Shown piece after piece: positions 14,377 to 21,989 of a DNA stretch of 23,892 nucleotides. The position numbers and the translations under genes were made by a program. Origin of the DNA: CAYSIX01 sp964431205 (GTDB lineage Bacteria > Planctomycetota > Phycisphaerae > Phycisphaerales > Phycisphaeraceae); contig CAYSIX010000030.1 in the NCBI GenBank assembly GCA_964431205.1, positions 1 to 23,892 on the forward strand. Direction: 5' to 3'. Numbering within the stretch: the stretch's first letter is position 1; the number at the start of each line of letters is the position of its first letter. Under the pieces are notes generated by a model, which was given only the letters and a program-made list of their open reading frames with translations, was not told the origin of the DNA and ran no database searches.

Positions 14377-15963
14377 ATGACGAGACAAACCATCGAAGCG
14401 CCCGTCCAGCAGCAAGCGGCCCAGGCCTCGGCCGGGCACGCCGCCCACACCAAGCCCGCCGACTCCCAACTCGGCCTCGAAGGCAAGGTCCAGCGGCCGA
14501 TCCACCTGACCTTCCTCGGCGCCGGCTCCAACTTCTGCCCCACGCTCTGCCGCGACGTCCTGCTGATCCCCGGCGCCGACCGCGGCGAGATCCGACTGGT
14601 CGACATCGATACCGACCGGCTGGGCATGATGCACAAGCTGGTCACCAAGCTGATCGACGACCTCGGCCGCTCCGACGGCTGGTCGGTCAGCGCCTCGACC
14701 GACCGCCGCGAGCTGCTGCCCGGGACCACCTTCGCGGTCTGCTGCGTCGAGGTGTCCGGCATCGATTGCGTCGAGTGGGACAACGACATCCCGCTCCAGT
14801 ACGGGATCGACCAGTGCATCGGAGACACGATCGGTCCCGGCGGGCTGTTCAAGGGCCTGCGGACCATCCCCGTGTTTCTGGACATCCTCCGCGACATGGC
14901 CGAGCTGTGTCCCGACGCGGTGATGCTCAACTACACCAACCCGATGAACATGATGGTGCTCGCCGCCGGCCGGGCCGTGCCCGAAATTCCGGTGGTCGGG
15001 CTCTGCCACAGCGTCCAGGGCACCAGCCACCTGCTGGCCCGGTACGGCGAGGTGCCCTACGAGGAGATGGCCTGGGAGTGCGCCGGGATCAACCACTTGG
15101 CTTGGTTCACGAGGCTGGAGCACCGCGGCCGCGACCTGTACGAGTCGGTGCTGTACGAGAAGTTCGAGCGTGAGGTCCGCGAGGGCATCGCCGAGGCCGA
15201 GCGGGGCCTGGCCGCCTGGGACAGCACCGACACCACACGTGGTCAGCGCCCGCCCGTGGAGTACCAGCACCGCGACCTGGTGCGCAAGGACATGTGCCTG
15301 CACTTCGGAGCCTTCATCACCGAGAGCAGCGGCCACCTCAGCGAATACCTGCCTTACTACCGCAAGTCGGACGAAGGGCGAAGGCTGTTGCGCCTCGGCT
15401 ACCACGGCGGCAGCCGCTTCTACGCAACCAACTGGCCGAACTGGCGACGCCTCTCGGATCAGCATCGGCTGGAAATGGTCCGCGGCGAGCGCGAGGTCGA
15501 GCTGAGCCGCTCCTGGGAATACGCCTCGTGGATCATCGAGGCGATCGAAAAGGATCAGCCGATCCGCATCCACGGCAACGTGATGAACCACGAGGCCCGC
15601 ACCGCTCCGGCGAGGCGGGCCACGGCGCGTGACGGGATACACGGGACGCGCGGCGAGGCCGGCAAGCTGATCACCAACCTGCCCGGCGACGGCTGCGTCG
15701 AGGTCGCCTGCATGGTGGACCGCAACGGGATCCACCCGACGCGCTTCGGCGCCCTGCCGCCGCAGATGGCGCACGTCTGCGCGTCCAACATGGCCTGCTT
15801 CGACCTCGGGGCGACCGCCGCCATCGAGCGCAGCAAGGAGGCGGCCATCCACGCCCTGCTGCTGGACCCGCTCTCGGCCGCCGTCTGCACCCCCAGGCAG
15901 ATCAAGCGGATGACCCTGGAGATGTTCGACGCCGAGAAGGACTTCCTGCCCGGCTATCGCTGA
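14377..15963 (+). CDS. Glycoside hydrolase family 4 (alpha-galactosidase MelA-like / alpha-glycosidase)
   Basis: GH4 enzymes cleave glycosides by an NAD-dependent redox mechanism with a divalent metal in the cytoplasm. The Rossmann dinucleotide loop is at residues 48-51 (FLGAGSNF), followed by the acidic strand EIRLVDIDTDR. NYTNPMNMM and the metal ligands Cys210 (GLCHSVQGTS) and His240 (AGINHLAW) are present. The order and the CHSVQGT motif favour the MelA-like branch; substrate cannot be fixed from sequence. At 528 residues it is longer than the usual 430-480. The extra length comes from a Gln/Ala/His-rich N-terminal 40 residues and about 25 Arg/Ala-rich residues (406-430) inserted between GNVMN and LITNLPG. 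Start ATG 14377 has GGAG at 14364-14367. It is divergent from the ketosynthase operon and has no transporter gene beside it. Confidence 0.93.
   Translation: MTRQTIEAPVQQQAAQASAGHAAHTKPADSQLGLEGKVQRPIHLTFLGAGSNFCPTLCRDVLLIPGADRGEIRLVDIDTDRLGMMHKLVTKLIDDLGRSDGWSVSASTDRRELLPGTTFAVCCVEVSGIDCVEWDNDIPLQYGIDQCIGDTIGPGGLFKGLRTIPVFLDILRDMAELCPDAVMLNYTNPMNMMVLAAGRAVPEIPVVGLCHSVQGTSHLLARYGEVPYEEMAWECAGINHLAWFTRLEHRGRDLYESVLYEKFEREVREGIAEAERGLAAWDSTDTTRGQRPPVEYQHRDLVRKDMCLHFGAFITESSGHLSEYLPYYRKSDEGRRLLRLGYHGGSRFYATNWPNWRRLSDQHRLEMVRGEREVELSRSWEYASWIIEAIEKDQPIRIHGNVMNHEARTAPARRATARDGIHGTRGEAGKLITNLPGDGCVEVACMVDRNGIHPTRFGALPPQMAHVCASNMACFDLGATAAIERSKEAAIHALLLDPLSAAVCTPRQIKRMTLEMFDAEKDFLPGYR
15591..15666 (+). 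repeat. In-frame palindromic insertion inside the GH4 gene
   Basis: This stretch encodes the extra HEARTAPARRATARDG... segment that interrupts the conserved join between GNVMN and LITNLPG. It contains two nested inverted repeats: GCCCGC (15595-15600) with GCGGGC (15615-15620), and CGCGT (15626-15630) with ACGCG (15646-15650). It looks like a small mobile or repetitive palindromic element captured in frame. Whether other copies exist in the genome cannot be seen here. Confidence 0.4.
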
Positions 15964-16019
15964 ACCGGCGCGGCGGCGGAGCGGCGGCGACCGCGCGTTC
16001 CCCCGCGCCCGCCTTGCGG

Positions 16020-16025
16020 TACCAT
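16020..16025 (+). promoter_or_regulatory. Candidate -10 box for the four-helix membrane protein gene
   Basis: TACCAT is followed by GCCGCC and then ATG at 16032. The spacing of 6 nt would place the transcription start at, or next to, the start codon. Confidence 0.35.
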
Positions 16026-16031
16026 GCCGCC

Positions 16032-16802
16032 ATGCGCTGGCCCTTCTCCAAACGCTCCGGCACCGGGCACGAGGTCGTCTTTCACAGCTACCCGAAGCTG
16101 ATCTTCATCTGGCCGATCATCGCCGCCGGCTTTCTCTTCTACTTCCTGCCGACCGGCGCGGGCGAGGTGCTCGCGTGGCTGTACCTGCTGCTGGTGGCGC
16201 TGGTGACCCTGACGATCGGCGTGGACATCGAGCGCAACCACGCGATCTGGTGGGCGGCGGTCTTCGGGCTGTTCTACTTCCTCGGGCGGTGGCTGGCCGA
16301 CGCCAAGCAGTTCACGCTCTTCGGCGACGTGTACCGCTGGTTCGCCGACCTGGACGTGACCTACGATCGAAAGTTCGGGTTCTGCCTCAGCGTCCTGCTG
16401 CTGGGGCCGTACCTGGTGATGCTGGCGTGGGCGCGGTTGCAGCACCGCTGGCGGATCACGCACAACGAGTTCGAGCACTACTCGTGGGGCCGGGCCGACG
16501 ACTCGCTCGCCCGCGGCGCCAAGCGCGTGCGCAGCACGTTCCCCGACCTGCTGGAGCTGCTGATCTGCGGGTCGGGCACGCTGATCGTGTACTCGGCGAC
16601 GGGTCGCAGCGAGCTACGGCGGATCCCCAACGTGCCGATGATCTTCCTCGTGCGGCGGCGGATCAACAAGCTGCTGGAGTACACCGCCGTGACCGAGGCG
16701 CGGGCGGACATCGCCGAATCAGAGGAGGAAGAGGAGGAGATGGCGGGCACGCGTGCGGAGTCGCTGAGCGGGCAGGTCGAGGACCGGCGTGAACCGCTGT
16801 GA
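16032..16802 (+). CDS. Four-helix membrane protein of unknown function, possible PH-like cytoplasmic domain
   Basis: I do not recognise the family with certainty. The 256-residue product has four predicted membrane helices, roughly residues 22-42 (LIFIWPIIAAGFLFYFLP), 44-66 (VLAWLYLLLVALVTLTI), 73-92 (AIWWAAVFGLFYFLGRWL) and 116-137 (FCLSVLLLGPYLVMLAWA). After them comes a soluble part of about 80 residues (WRITHNEFEHYSWGR ... LELLICGSGTLIVYS ... IPNVPMIFLVRRRINKLLEY) resembling the strand pattern of bacterial PH-like domains, with a Glu-rich tail (SEEEEEEM). No catalytic motif is seen. ATG 16032 is preferred; a TTG at 16014 is in frame. The gap to GH4 is 68 nt, so co-transcription is possible, but the TACCAT box suggests its own promoter. 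Confidence 0.75.
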   Translation: MRWPFSKRSGTGHEVVFHSYPKLIFIWPIIAAGFLFYFLPTGAGEVLAWLYLLLVALVTLTIGVDIERNHAIWWAAVFGLFYFLGRWLADAKQFTLFGDVYRWFADLDVTYDRKFGFCLSVLLLGPYLVMLAWARLQHRWRITHNEFEHYSWGRADDSLARGAKRVRSTFPDLLELLICGSGTLIVYSATGRSELRRIPNVPMIFLVRRRINKLLEYTAVTEARADIAESEEEEEEMAGTRAESLSGQVEDRREPL

Positions 16803-16881
16803 GGCCGGGGGTGGGTGAAGCGGGCAGCCGCCGCCGGGAGTAACCGCCGGCAAAAAAAGCGGCAGCCGGCGTGTGAGGTGG

Positions 16882-16906
16882 TATGATAATTCACGGAGGA
16901 GAGGAG
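16882..16906 (+). promoter_or_regulatory. Candidate -10 (TATGATAAT) and strong Shine-Dalgarno for the sugar dehydrogenase gene
   Basis: TATGATAAT at 16882-16890 offers overlapping -10 boxes. GGAGGAGAGGAG at 16895-16906 is a double Shine-Dalgarno 11 nt before the ATG at 16918. It supports that start over an upstream in-frame one at 16873. Confidence 0.5.
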
Positions 16907-16917
16907 ATCGCGCACGC

Positions 16918-18795
16918 ATGATCTGTCAGCCGCAGGCGGGACGGCCGTCCGCTCACGCGTTCATCTTCGCGGTGTTCGCCGCGCAGTCCGGCTGGGCCCA
17001 GACCCCCGTCACCGATCCGCTGCCGGATCCGATCCCCGACTCGTCCCTGACGGCGCGCGTGGTGCCGCTGGCCCAACCGGCCAACACCGCGACGCGGCTC
17101 AACGGCCTGACCCCCCGCCCCGACGGCAGCGGTCGCCTGTTCGTGCATTCGATGACCGGCGAGCTCTGGTCGATGCAGCCCGACGGATCGGACGTCACCC
17201 TCTTCTTCAACGCCTCGGCCCTTCCTGACTTCACCAGCAACGGCGGGCAACGCGGACTCGTCAGCGTCGCGTTTCACCCTGACTTCGCCGATCCCACGTC
17301 CGACGGGTTCGGCAAGCTCTACACCGTCACCAGCCACACGATCCCCGGCCCCTTCGACTTCGGCGGGCCCGTCGAAGCCGACTTCAACGGCCCCCTGCCC
17401 CGCAACGCCCAGGGCAACACCCTCACCAGCTACAGCCATCACGACGTGCTCACCGAGTGGTCCGTGGCCGACCCCGCCGCCAACACCTTCTCCGGCACGC
17501 GACGCGAAGTCCTGCGCATCAGCCAGCCCTACAACGACCACAACATGGGACAGATCGCGTTCAACCCCACGGCCCAGCCCAACGACCTCGACTACGGCCG
17601 GCTCTACATCGCCATGGGCGACGGCGGTAACAAGTTCCCCATCGTCGAGGTCGACCCGGTCGACAACGGCCAGGGCATGCACGGGCTCGGCGGCATCCTG
17701 CGCATCGACCCGCTCGACGGCGACGGCGTCAACGGTCAATACGGCGCCCCCGCCGACAACCCCTGGAACGCCCCCGACGCGACCGACGCCCAGAAGCTCT
17801 ACTACGCCAACGGCCTGCGCAACCCCCACCGGTTCAGTTGGGACCCCGTCACCGGCAAGATGCTCATCAGCGACATCGGTCAGGGCTTCATCGAGGAGAT
17901 CAACCTCGGCGAAGCGGGCGCGAACTACGGCTGGGGCCTGCGCGAGGGCGTCTGGAAGAACGACCAGGGGCTGTACCCGTACCAGCCCGGCGACCCGTTC
18001 TCATTCAAGCTCAGCCAGGCGATGAAGGCCGAGCGGATCTACGCGGTCCAGCCGGGGGACGACGAGGCCGACTTCGGCGCCGGCGTCGTGCATCGCGAGC
18101 CGGTCGCGATGTACGCCCACAGCCAGATCGGCGGCGGGGGCGTCGCGGTCGCCGGCGGGTTCGTCTATCGCGGCACGGCCATCCCCCAGCTCATCGGCCA
18201 GTACCTGTTCGGTGACTTCCCGAGCGGGCAGGTCTTCCACGTCCCGGTCGATGAGCTGGTACAGGGCCAGCAGGCCCAGATCGCCCGGCTCGGTCTGTTC
18301 GACCAGGGCCTGAACCCCGAGGCCGACCTTCGCGGGATCATGGGGCTGTTCGGATCGACCGACCGGCCCGATTTTCGCTTCGGCGTCGACGCGGCCGGCG
18401 AGCTGTACCTGACCTCCAAGGCCGACGGACGCGTGTACCGCCTCGCGGCCACCGTCGGCGACGTGAACAGCGACCTGGCGTACGACCTCGGCGATGTCTC
18501 GGCCTTCATCGCTGCGCTCGCCAGCGACAACGACCGTGCGGCATTCGAGACCGCCCACCCCGACTGGGTCTGGGACCACGCGGACCTCACCGGCGACGGC
18601 GTGGTCGACAACCTGGACATTGACCCGTTCGTGAGCTGGCTGGCGCTGGCGGGCCACGGCTCACCCGCGGCGATCCGTGCGATGATCCCCGAGCCGACAA
18701 CGCTGATCCTGCTGACGCCGATCGCCCTGGCCACGCGTCGGAGGCGTCATGATCGGGTCGTTGCGCGAGTGGACGGATGGGACGCAGGCGAGTGA
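16918..18795 (+). CDS. Secreted PQQ-dependent sugar dehydrogenase-like protein with dockerin-like repeats and PEP-CTERM signal
   Basis: The 625-residue exported protein has a signal peptide ending SGWAQ. It is followed by a six-bladed propeller of the glucose/sorbosone dehydrogenase type. Family landmarks are GGQRGLVSVAFHPDF, HNMGQIAFNP, LYIAMGDGG, GLGGILRIDPLDGDG, NGLRNPHRFSWDPVTG and DIGQGFIEEINLG..GANYGWGLREG. PQQ is the usual cofactor; whether it is bound here cannot be told. Residues 513-590 hold dockerin-like loops (GDVNSDLAYDLGDV and ADLTGDGVVDNLDID). The end carries a PEP-CTERM signal (IPEPTTLILLTPIALATRRRR, from about 590) for exosortase processing, then 13 extra residues. Start chosen for the strong Shine-Dalgarno and the signal peptide. 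No cytochrome heme-binding CxxCH motif was seen. Substrate is unknown. Confidence 0.9.
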   Translation: MICQPQAGRPSAHAFIFAVFAAQSGWAQTPVTDPLPDPIPDSSLTARVVPLAQPANTATRLNGLTPRPDGSGRLFVHSMTGELWSMQPDGSDVTLFFNASALPDFTSNGGQRGLVSVAFHPDFADPTSDGFGKLYTVTSHTIPGPFDFGGPVEADFNGPLPRNAQGNTLTSYSHHDVLTEWSVADPAANTFSGTRREVLRISQPYNDHNMGQIAFNPTAQPNDLDYGRLYIAMGDGGNKFPIVEVDPVDNGQGMHGLGGILRIDPLDGDGVNGQYGAPADNPWNAPDATDAQKLYYANGLRNPHRFSWDPVTGKMLISDIGQGFIEEINLGEAGANYGWGLREGVWKNDQGLYPYQPGDPFSFKLSQAMKAERIYAVQPGDDEADFGAGVVHREPVAMYAHSQIGGGGVAVAGGFVYRGTAIPQLIGQYLFGDFPSGQVFHVPVDELVQGQQAQIARLGLFDQGLNPEADLRGIMGLFGSTDRPDFRFGVDAAGELYLTSKADGRVYRLAATVGDVNSDLAYDLGDVSAFIAALASDNDRAAFETAHPDWVWDHADLTGDGVVDNLDIDPFVSWLALAGHGSPAAIRAMIPEPTTLILLTPIALATRRRRHDRVVARVDGWDAGE

Positions 18796-19185
18796 TGAGT
18801 CGGCGTCGGGCCGATGGCGCGGGCCGTTCGGATCGGTGCGGGGGCGAGGGCCGGGCACGTGGAACTCGGGCCTCGCGGCAGACGTGGGCAGTGGGGGCGA
18901 TCGTCAGCGAACCGGCGAATCGGGAAAATCGTACCACCACTGGACTTGCCAGACGCGTCGATCCGATATATGGTTGTACGGGCAGTGAGAGGGTTCCGAA
19001 TGCTTCTGGCGACTGGGGACTCGCTTCGCTAACTGCCTGAACCAACCGCAGACCGCTTGATCCGGGGGAGCCAGACGGAGGACGGGCGGTCACCGCATCG
19101 CGGGAGGGTGGTTCACCCCGTCATGCCGTTTTCGAGGCCGATGGGATCGTCTGTCTCGGCAACGGCGGGCCGGAAGTCCGAATCG
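18796..19185 (+). other. Gene-free stretch between the sugar dehydrogenase and DUF3553 genes
   Basis: No convincing gene or terminator was found in these 390 bases. A weak promoter-like pair, TTGCCA (18946-18951) and TATATG (18967-18972), has 15-nt spacing. It sits in a locally A+T-richer patch (18920-18980) and could serve the downstream gene. Confidence 0.35.
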
Positions 19186-19830
19186 ATGGCAGATCGCCGT
19201 CAGTATCACCGCGGGGACGTCGTCGTCCATCCGCGCCGGCCGGAGTGGGGCCGGGGGGTGGTGCGACAGGTTTGGCCGATCACGCACGACGGCGAACCGG
19301 CCCAGCGTCTGGCCGTGGACTTCGACCATCGCGGCCGGGTCATGCTCAACAGCGCCGTGGCGCCGCTGGCGCCTCAAGGAGAATCGACGACCATCATGAA
19401 CTCTACCGCCACGACCTCCAGGTTCGCTTCGTCCTCTTCCGGACGCGGCTGGCTCGATGAGCTGGAGCGGAACGTCGGCCGGTCCAACGGCCACGCCCTC
19501 TGGGAGCTGCCCGAGCAGATGACCGACCCCTTCGCTTCGCTGTCTCAGCGCCTGCGTGCCACGCTCGACAGCTACCGCTTCAGCACCGAACCCCGCGCCC
19601 TGATCGACTGGGCCACCGCGCAGACCGGCCTGCACGATCCGCTGACGCAGTACAACCGCACCGAGCTGGAGCAGGCCTTCTCCGGGTTCGCGCGCAACCG
19701 CGATCAGCACCTGCGCAGCCTCGTCATCGAGATGAAGCGCAAGGGCCAGACGCCGCTGCTCCAGCAGGCCCTTCAGCAGACGCGCCAACCCGAGGCGCGC
19801 CAGGCCCTGCAGAAGGCGATCCGCGCCTGA
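19186..19830 (+). CDS. DUF3553 domain protein with helical C-terminal region
   Basis: The 214-residue product starts MADRRQYHRGDVVVHPRRPEWGRGVV, and its first 65 residues match the DUF3553 pattern: a short beta domain with HP..PEWG.G and later a VDF.HRG...LNSAVAPL strand pair. DUF3553 is of unknown function and is related to domains found in some helicases. The remaining 145 residues look alpha-helical (WLDELERNVGRSN, SLSQRLRATLDSY, Gln-rich LLQQALQQTRQ). An in-frame ATG at 19396, 14 nt after AAGGAG, might allow a shorter product. ATG 19186 was preferred over 19057, which adds only a low-complexity leader. It lies 70 nt upstream of ligA on the same strand, so a DNA-related role is possible but unproven. 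Confidence 0.72.
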   Translation: MADRRQYHRGDVVVHPRRPEWGRGVVRQVWPITHDGEPAQRLAVDFDHRGRVMLNSAVAPLAPQGESTTIMNSTATTSRFASSSSGRGWLDELERNVGRSNGHALWELPEQMTDPFASLSQRLRATLDSYRFSTEPRALIDWATAQTGLHDPLTQYNRTELEQAFSGFARNRDQHLRSLVIEMKRKGQTPLLQQALQQTRQPEARQALQKAIRA

Positions 19831-19888
19831 TCATCCGGGGCACGCCCGCCCGCCTCGAACGGCCCGCGCGCCCGCCGCGACGAACCTG

Positions 19889-19894
19889 TAAAAT
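19889..19894 (+). promoter_or_regulatory. Candidate -10 box for ligA (leaderless start)
   Basis: TGTAAAAT (hexamer TAAAAT) ends 6 nt before the ATG at 19901, with CCTTCC between. There is no Shine-Dalgarno. The spacing fits transcription that begins at the start codon. Confidence 0.45.
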
Positions 19895-19900
19895 CCTTCC

Positions 19901-21931
19901 ATGGCCACGGCCAAACAGCGTCACCGCGACCTGTGCCGACAGATCGAACGGCACAACCGGCTGTACTACGTCGAGGCCCGACCCGAGATCTCCGACCGCG
20001 AGTACGACGAGCTGCTCAAGAAGCTCGAACGGCTCGAGGCCGAGCACCCCGAGCTGGTCACGCCCGACTCGCCCACGCAGCGCGTCGGCGGCGAGCCGAT
20101 CGAGGGCTTCCGCACCGTCGAGCACGCCGTGCCGATGCTCTCGATCGACAACACCTACAGCATCGACGAGCTGCGCGCCTGGCACCAGCGTGTGGTCAAG
20201 GGCCTGGACGGTGACGACGGCGTGGACCTGGCGCTGGAGCCGAAGATCGACGGCGTGGCGGTGAGCCTGCGCTACGAGGACGGCCGACTCGTGCGCGCGG
20301 TGACGCGCGGCGACGGCCGACAGGGCGACGAGATCACCGCCAACGTCCGCACGATCCGCGCCATTCCCCTGCGCCTGCACACCGACGACGGTGACGACCC
20401 TCCGCCGGACGTGCTCGAGGCCCGCGGCGAGATCTACATGACCAACGCCGAGTTCGCCCGCATCAACGAGGCAAGAAAGGAGGCCGGCGAGGAGACCTTC
20501 GCCAACCCGCGCAACTTCACCGCCGGCACGCTCAAGCAGAAGGACCCGCGCATCGTCGCCAAGCGGACGCTGCTGTTCTGCGCCCACGGCCGGGGGCAGG
20601 TCGAGCCCCCGCGCTACGCCGCCCACCACGAGCTGCTCGAGGCGCTGCGCCGTTACGGCGTCCCGACGAACCCCCACTCCGCGTTCGTCTCAACCTTCGA
20701 CGAGGTGTGGGACTACATCGAGCGGTTCGAGAAGCAGCGCGGCGAACTGGGCTACGGGACCGACGGGGTCGTGGTCAAGGTCGATCGGTACGACCTGCAG
20801 GAGAAGCTGGGCGTGCGCAGCCGCAGCCCGCGGTGGTGCATCGCCTACAAGTACGCGGCCGAGCAGGCGGTGACCAAGCTGCTGAGCGTCGAGTGGCAGG
20901 TGGGCAAGACGGGGCGGCTGACGCCGCGGGCGACGATGGAGCCCGTCTTCGTCGCCGGCACGACCGTCCAGCACGCCACGCTGCACAACGCCGACGAGAT
21001 CGAACGCAAGGACGTGCGCGTCGGTGACACGGTCGTGATTGAGAAGGCGGGCGAGATCATCCCCCAGGTCGTGGGCGTGGAGAAGAGCAAGCGGCCCAAG
21101 AGCGCCGAACCGATCGAGCCGCCCGAGAAGTGCCCGAGCTGCGGCGAACGCGTCGTCCGCCACGAGGACGAGGTGGACCTGCGCTGCATCAACCCGGAGT
21201 GCCCGGCCCAGCTCCGTGAGCGGCTGATCTGGTTCGCCGGCCGCGACCAGATGGACATCGAGGGCCTGGGCGAAAAGATGATCATCCAGCTCATCGACGC
21301 GGGGCTGATCGGGACGTTCGGCGACATCTTCGAGCTCAAGGACCGCCGCGACGAGCTGCTCAAGCTCGAGCGGATGGGCGAGAAGAAGGCGGACAACCTG
21401 ATCGAGGGGATCGAGCAGAGCAAGAGCCGGGGGCTGACCCGCGTCCTGGCGGGGCTGGGCATCCGGCACGTGGGGGCGAAGGCGGCGAGTTTGCTGGCGC
21501 GGGAGTTCGGCGACATCGATGCGCTGCTGGACGCGTCGCAGGAGCAGATCGCGGCGATCGACGAGATCGGCCCGATCACGGCGGAATCCGTCTACACGTT
21601 CCTGCACAGCGAGGCGGGTCAGCGCGTGATCGACGAGCTGCGGCAGGCGGGCGTGAAGCTCCACGAGGACCGCCCGGCGACGGCGCCCGCGGCCGACTCA
21701 CCCCTGGCCGGCAAGACCGTCGTCATCACCGGGTCGTTCGAGGGCTTCGACCGCAAGGGGCTGACCGAGCGGCTCGAAGCCCTGGGCGCCAGGGTGACCG
21801 GCAGCGTCTCGAAGAGCACGGACCTGGTCGTCGCCGGCGACAAGCCCGGCAGCAAGCTGGACAAGGCCGAGCAACTCGGCGTCGAGGTCTGGGACGCGGA
21901 CAGGCTGACCGACGTGCTTGGGCAGCGCTGA
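19901..21931 (+). CDS. ligA: NAD-dependent DNA ligase LigA
   Basis: LigA seals nicks in replication and repair using NAD. It has 676 residues, the normal length, and all domains in order. The Ia domain has HNRLYYVEARPEISDREYD. The nucleotidyltransferase core has LEPKIDGVA with adenylated Lys115. The OB fold has TGRLTPRA and GEIIPQVVGV. Zinc ligands are Cys411, Cys414, Cys429 and Cys434. Helix-hairpin-helix repeats (from about 450 to 580; IEGLGEKM, LAGLGIRHVGAKAA) follow, and the C-terminal BRCT domain (about 599-676) has LAGKTVVITGSFEGFDRKG and a Trp near the end. It is expected to be essential and present in single copy. It converges with the RND gene, whose stop is 58 nt away. Confidence 0.99.
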   Translation: MATAKQRHRDLCRQIERHNRLYYVEARPEISDREYDELLKKLERLEAEHPELVTPDSPTQRVGGEPIEGFRTVEHAVPMLSIDNTYSIDELRAWHQRVVKGLDGDDGVDLALEPKIDGVAVSLRYEDGRLVRAVTRGDGRQGDEITANVRTIRAIPLRLHTDDGDDPPPDVLEARGEIYMTNAEFARINEARKEAGEETFANPRNFTAGTLKQKDPRIVAKRTLLFCAHGRGQVEPPRYAAHHELLEALRRYGVPTNPHSAFVSTFDEVWDYIERFEKQRGELGYGTDGVVVKVDRYDLQEKLGVRSRSPRWCIAYKYAAEQAVTKLLSVEWQVGKTGRLTPRATMEPVFVAGTTVQHATLHNADEIERKDVRVGDTVVIEKAGEIIPQVVGVEKSKRPKSAEPIEPPEKCPSCGERVVRHEDEVDLRCINPECPAQLRERLIWFAGRDQMDIEGLGEKMIIQLIDAGLIGTFGDIFELKDRRDELLKLERMGEKKADNLIEGIEQSKSRGLTRVLAGLGIRHVGAKAASLLAREFGDIDALLDASQEQIAAIDEIGPITAESVYTFLHSEAGQRVIDELRQAGVKLHEDRPATAPAADSPLAGKTVVITGSFEGFDRKGLTERLEALGARVTGSVSKSTDLVVAGDKPGSKLDKAEQLGVEVWDADRLTDVLGQR

Positions 21932-21989
21932 ACCCGCCGCTTGCCGGATCACCCCGCCGACGCCTGGCGGCCGCACGCTGCCGGGCCGG

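Noticed and set aside
13288..15852. 854-codon open frame on the minus strand
   Set aside because: It spans the divergent promoters and overlaps both the ketosynthase and the GH4 gene in other frames; no recognisable domain.
16840..16875. GC-rich inverted repeat next to AAAAAAA as a terminator
   Set aside because: The A-run is on the plus strand after the stem, and on the minus strand the T-run precedes the stem. Neither orientation gives stem then T-run.
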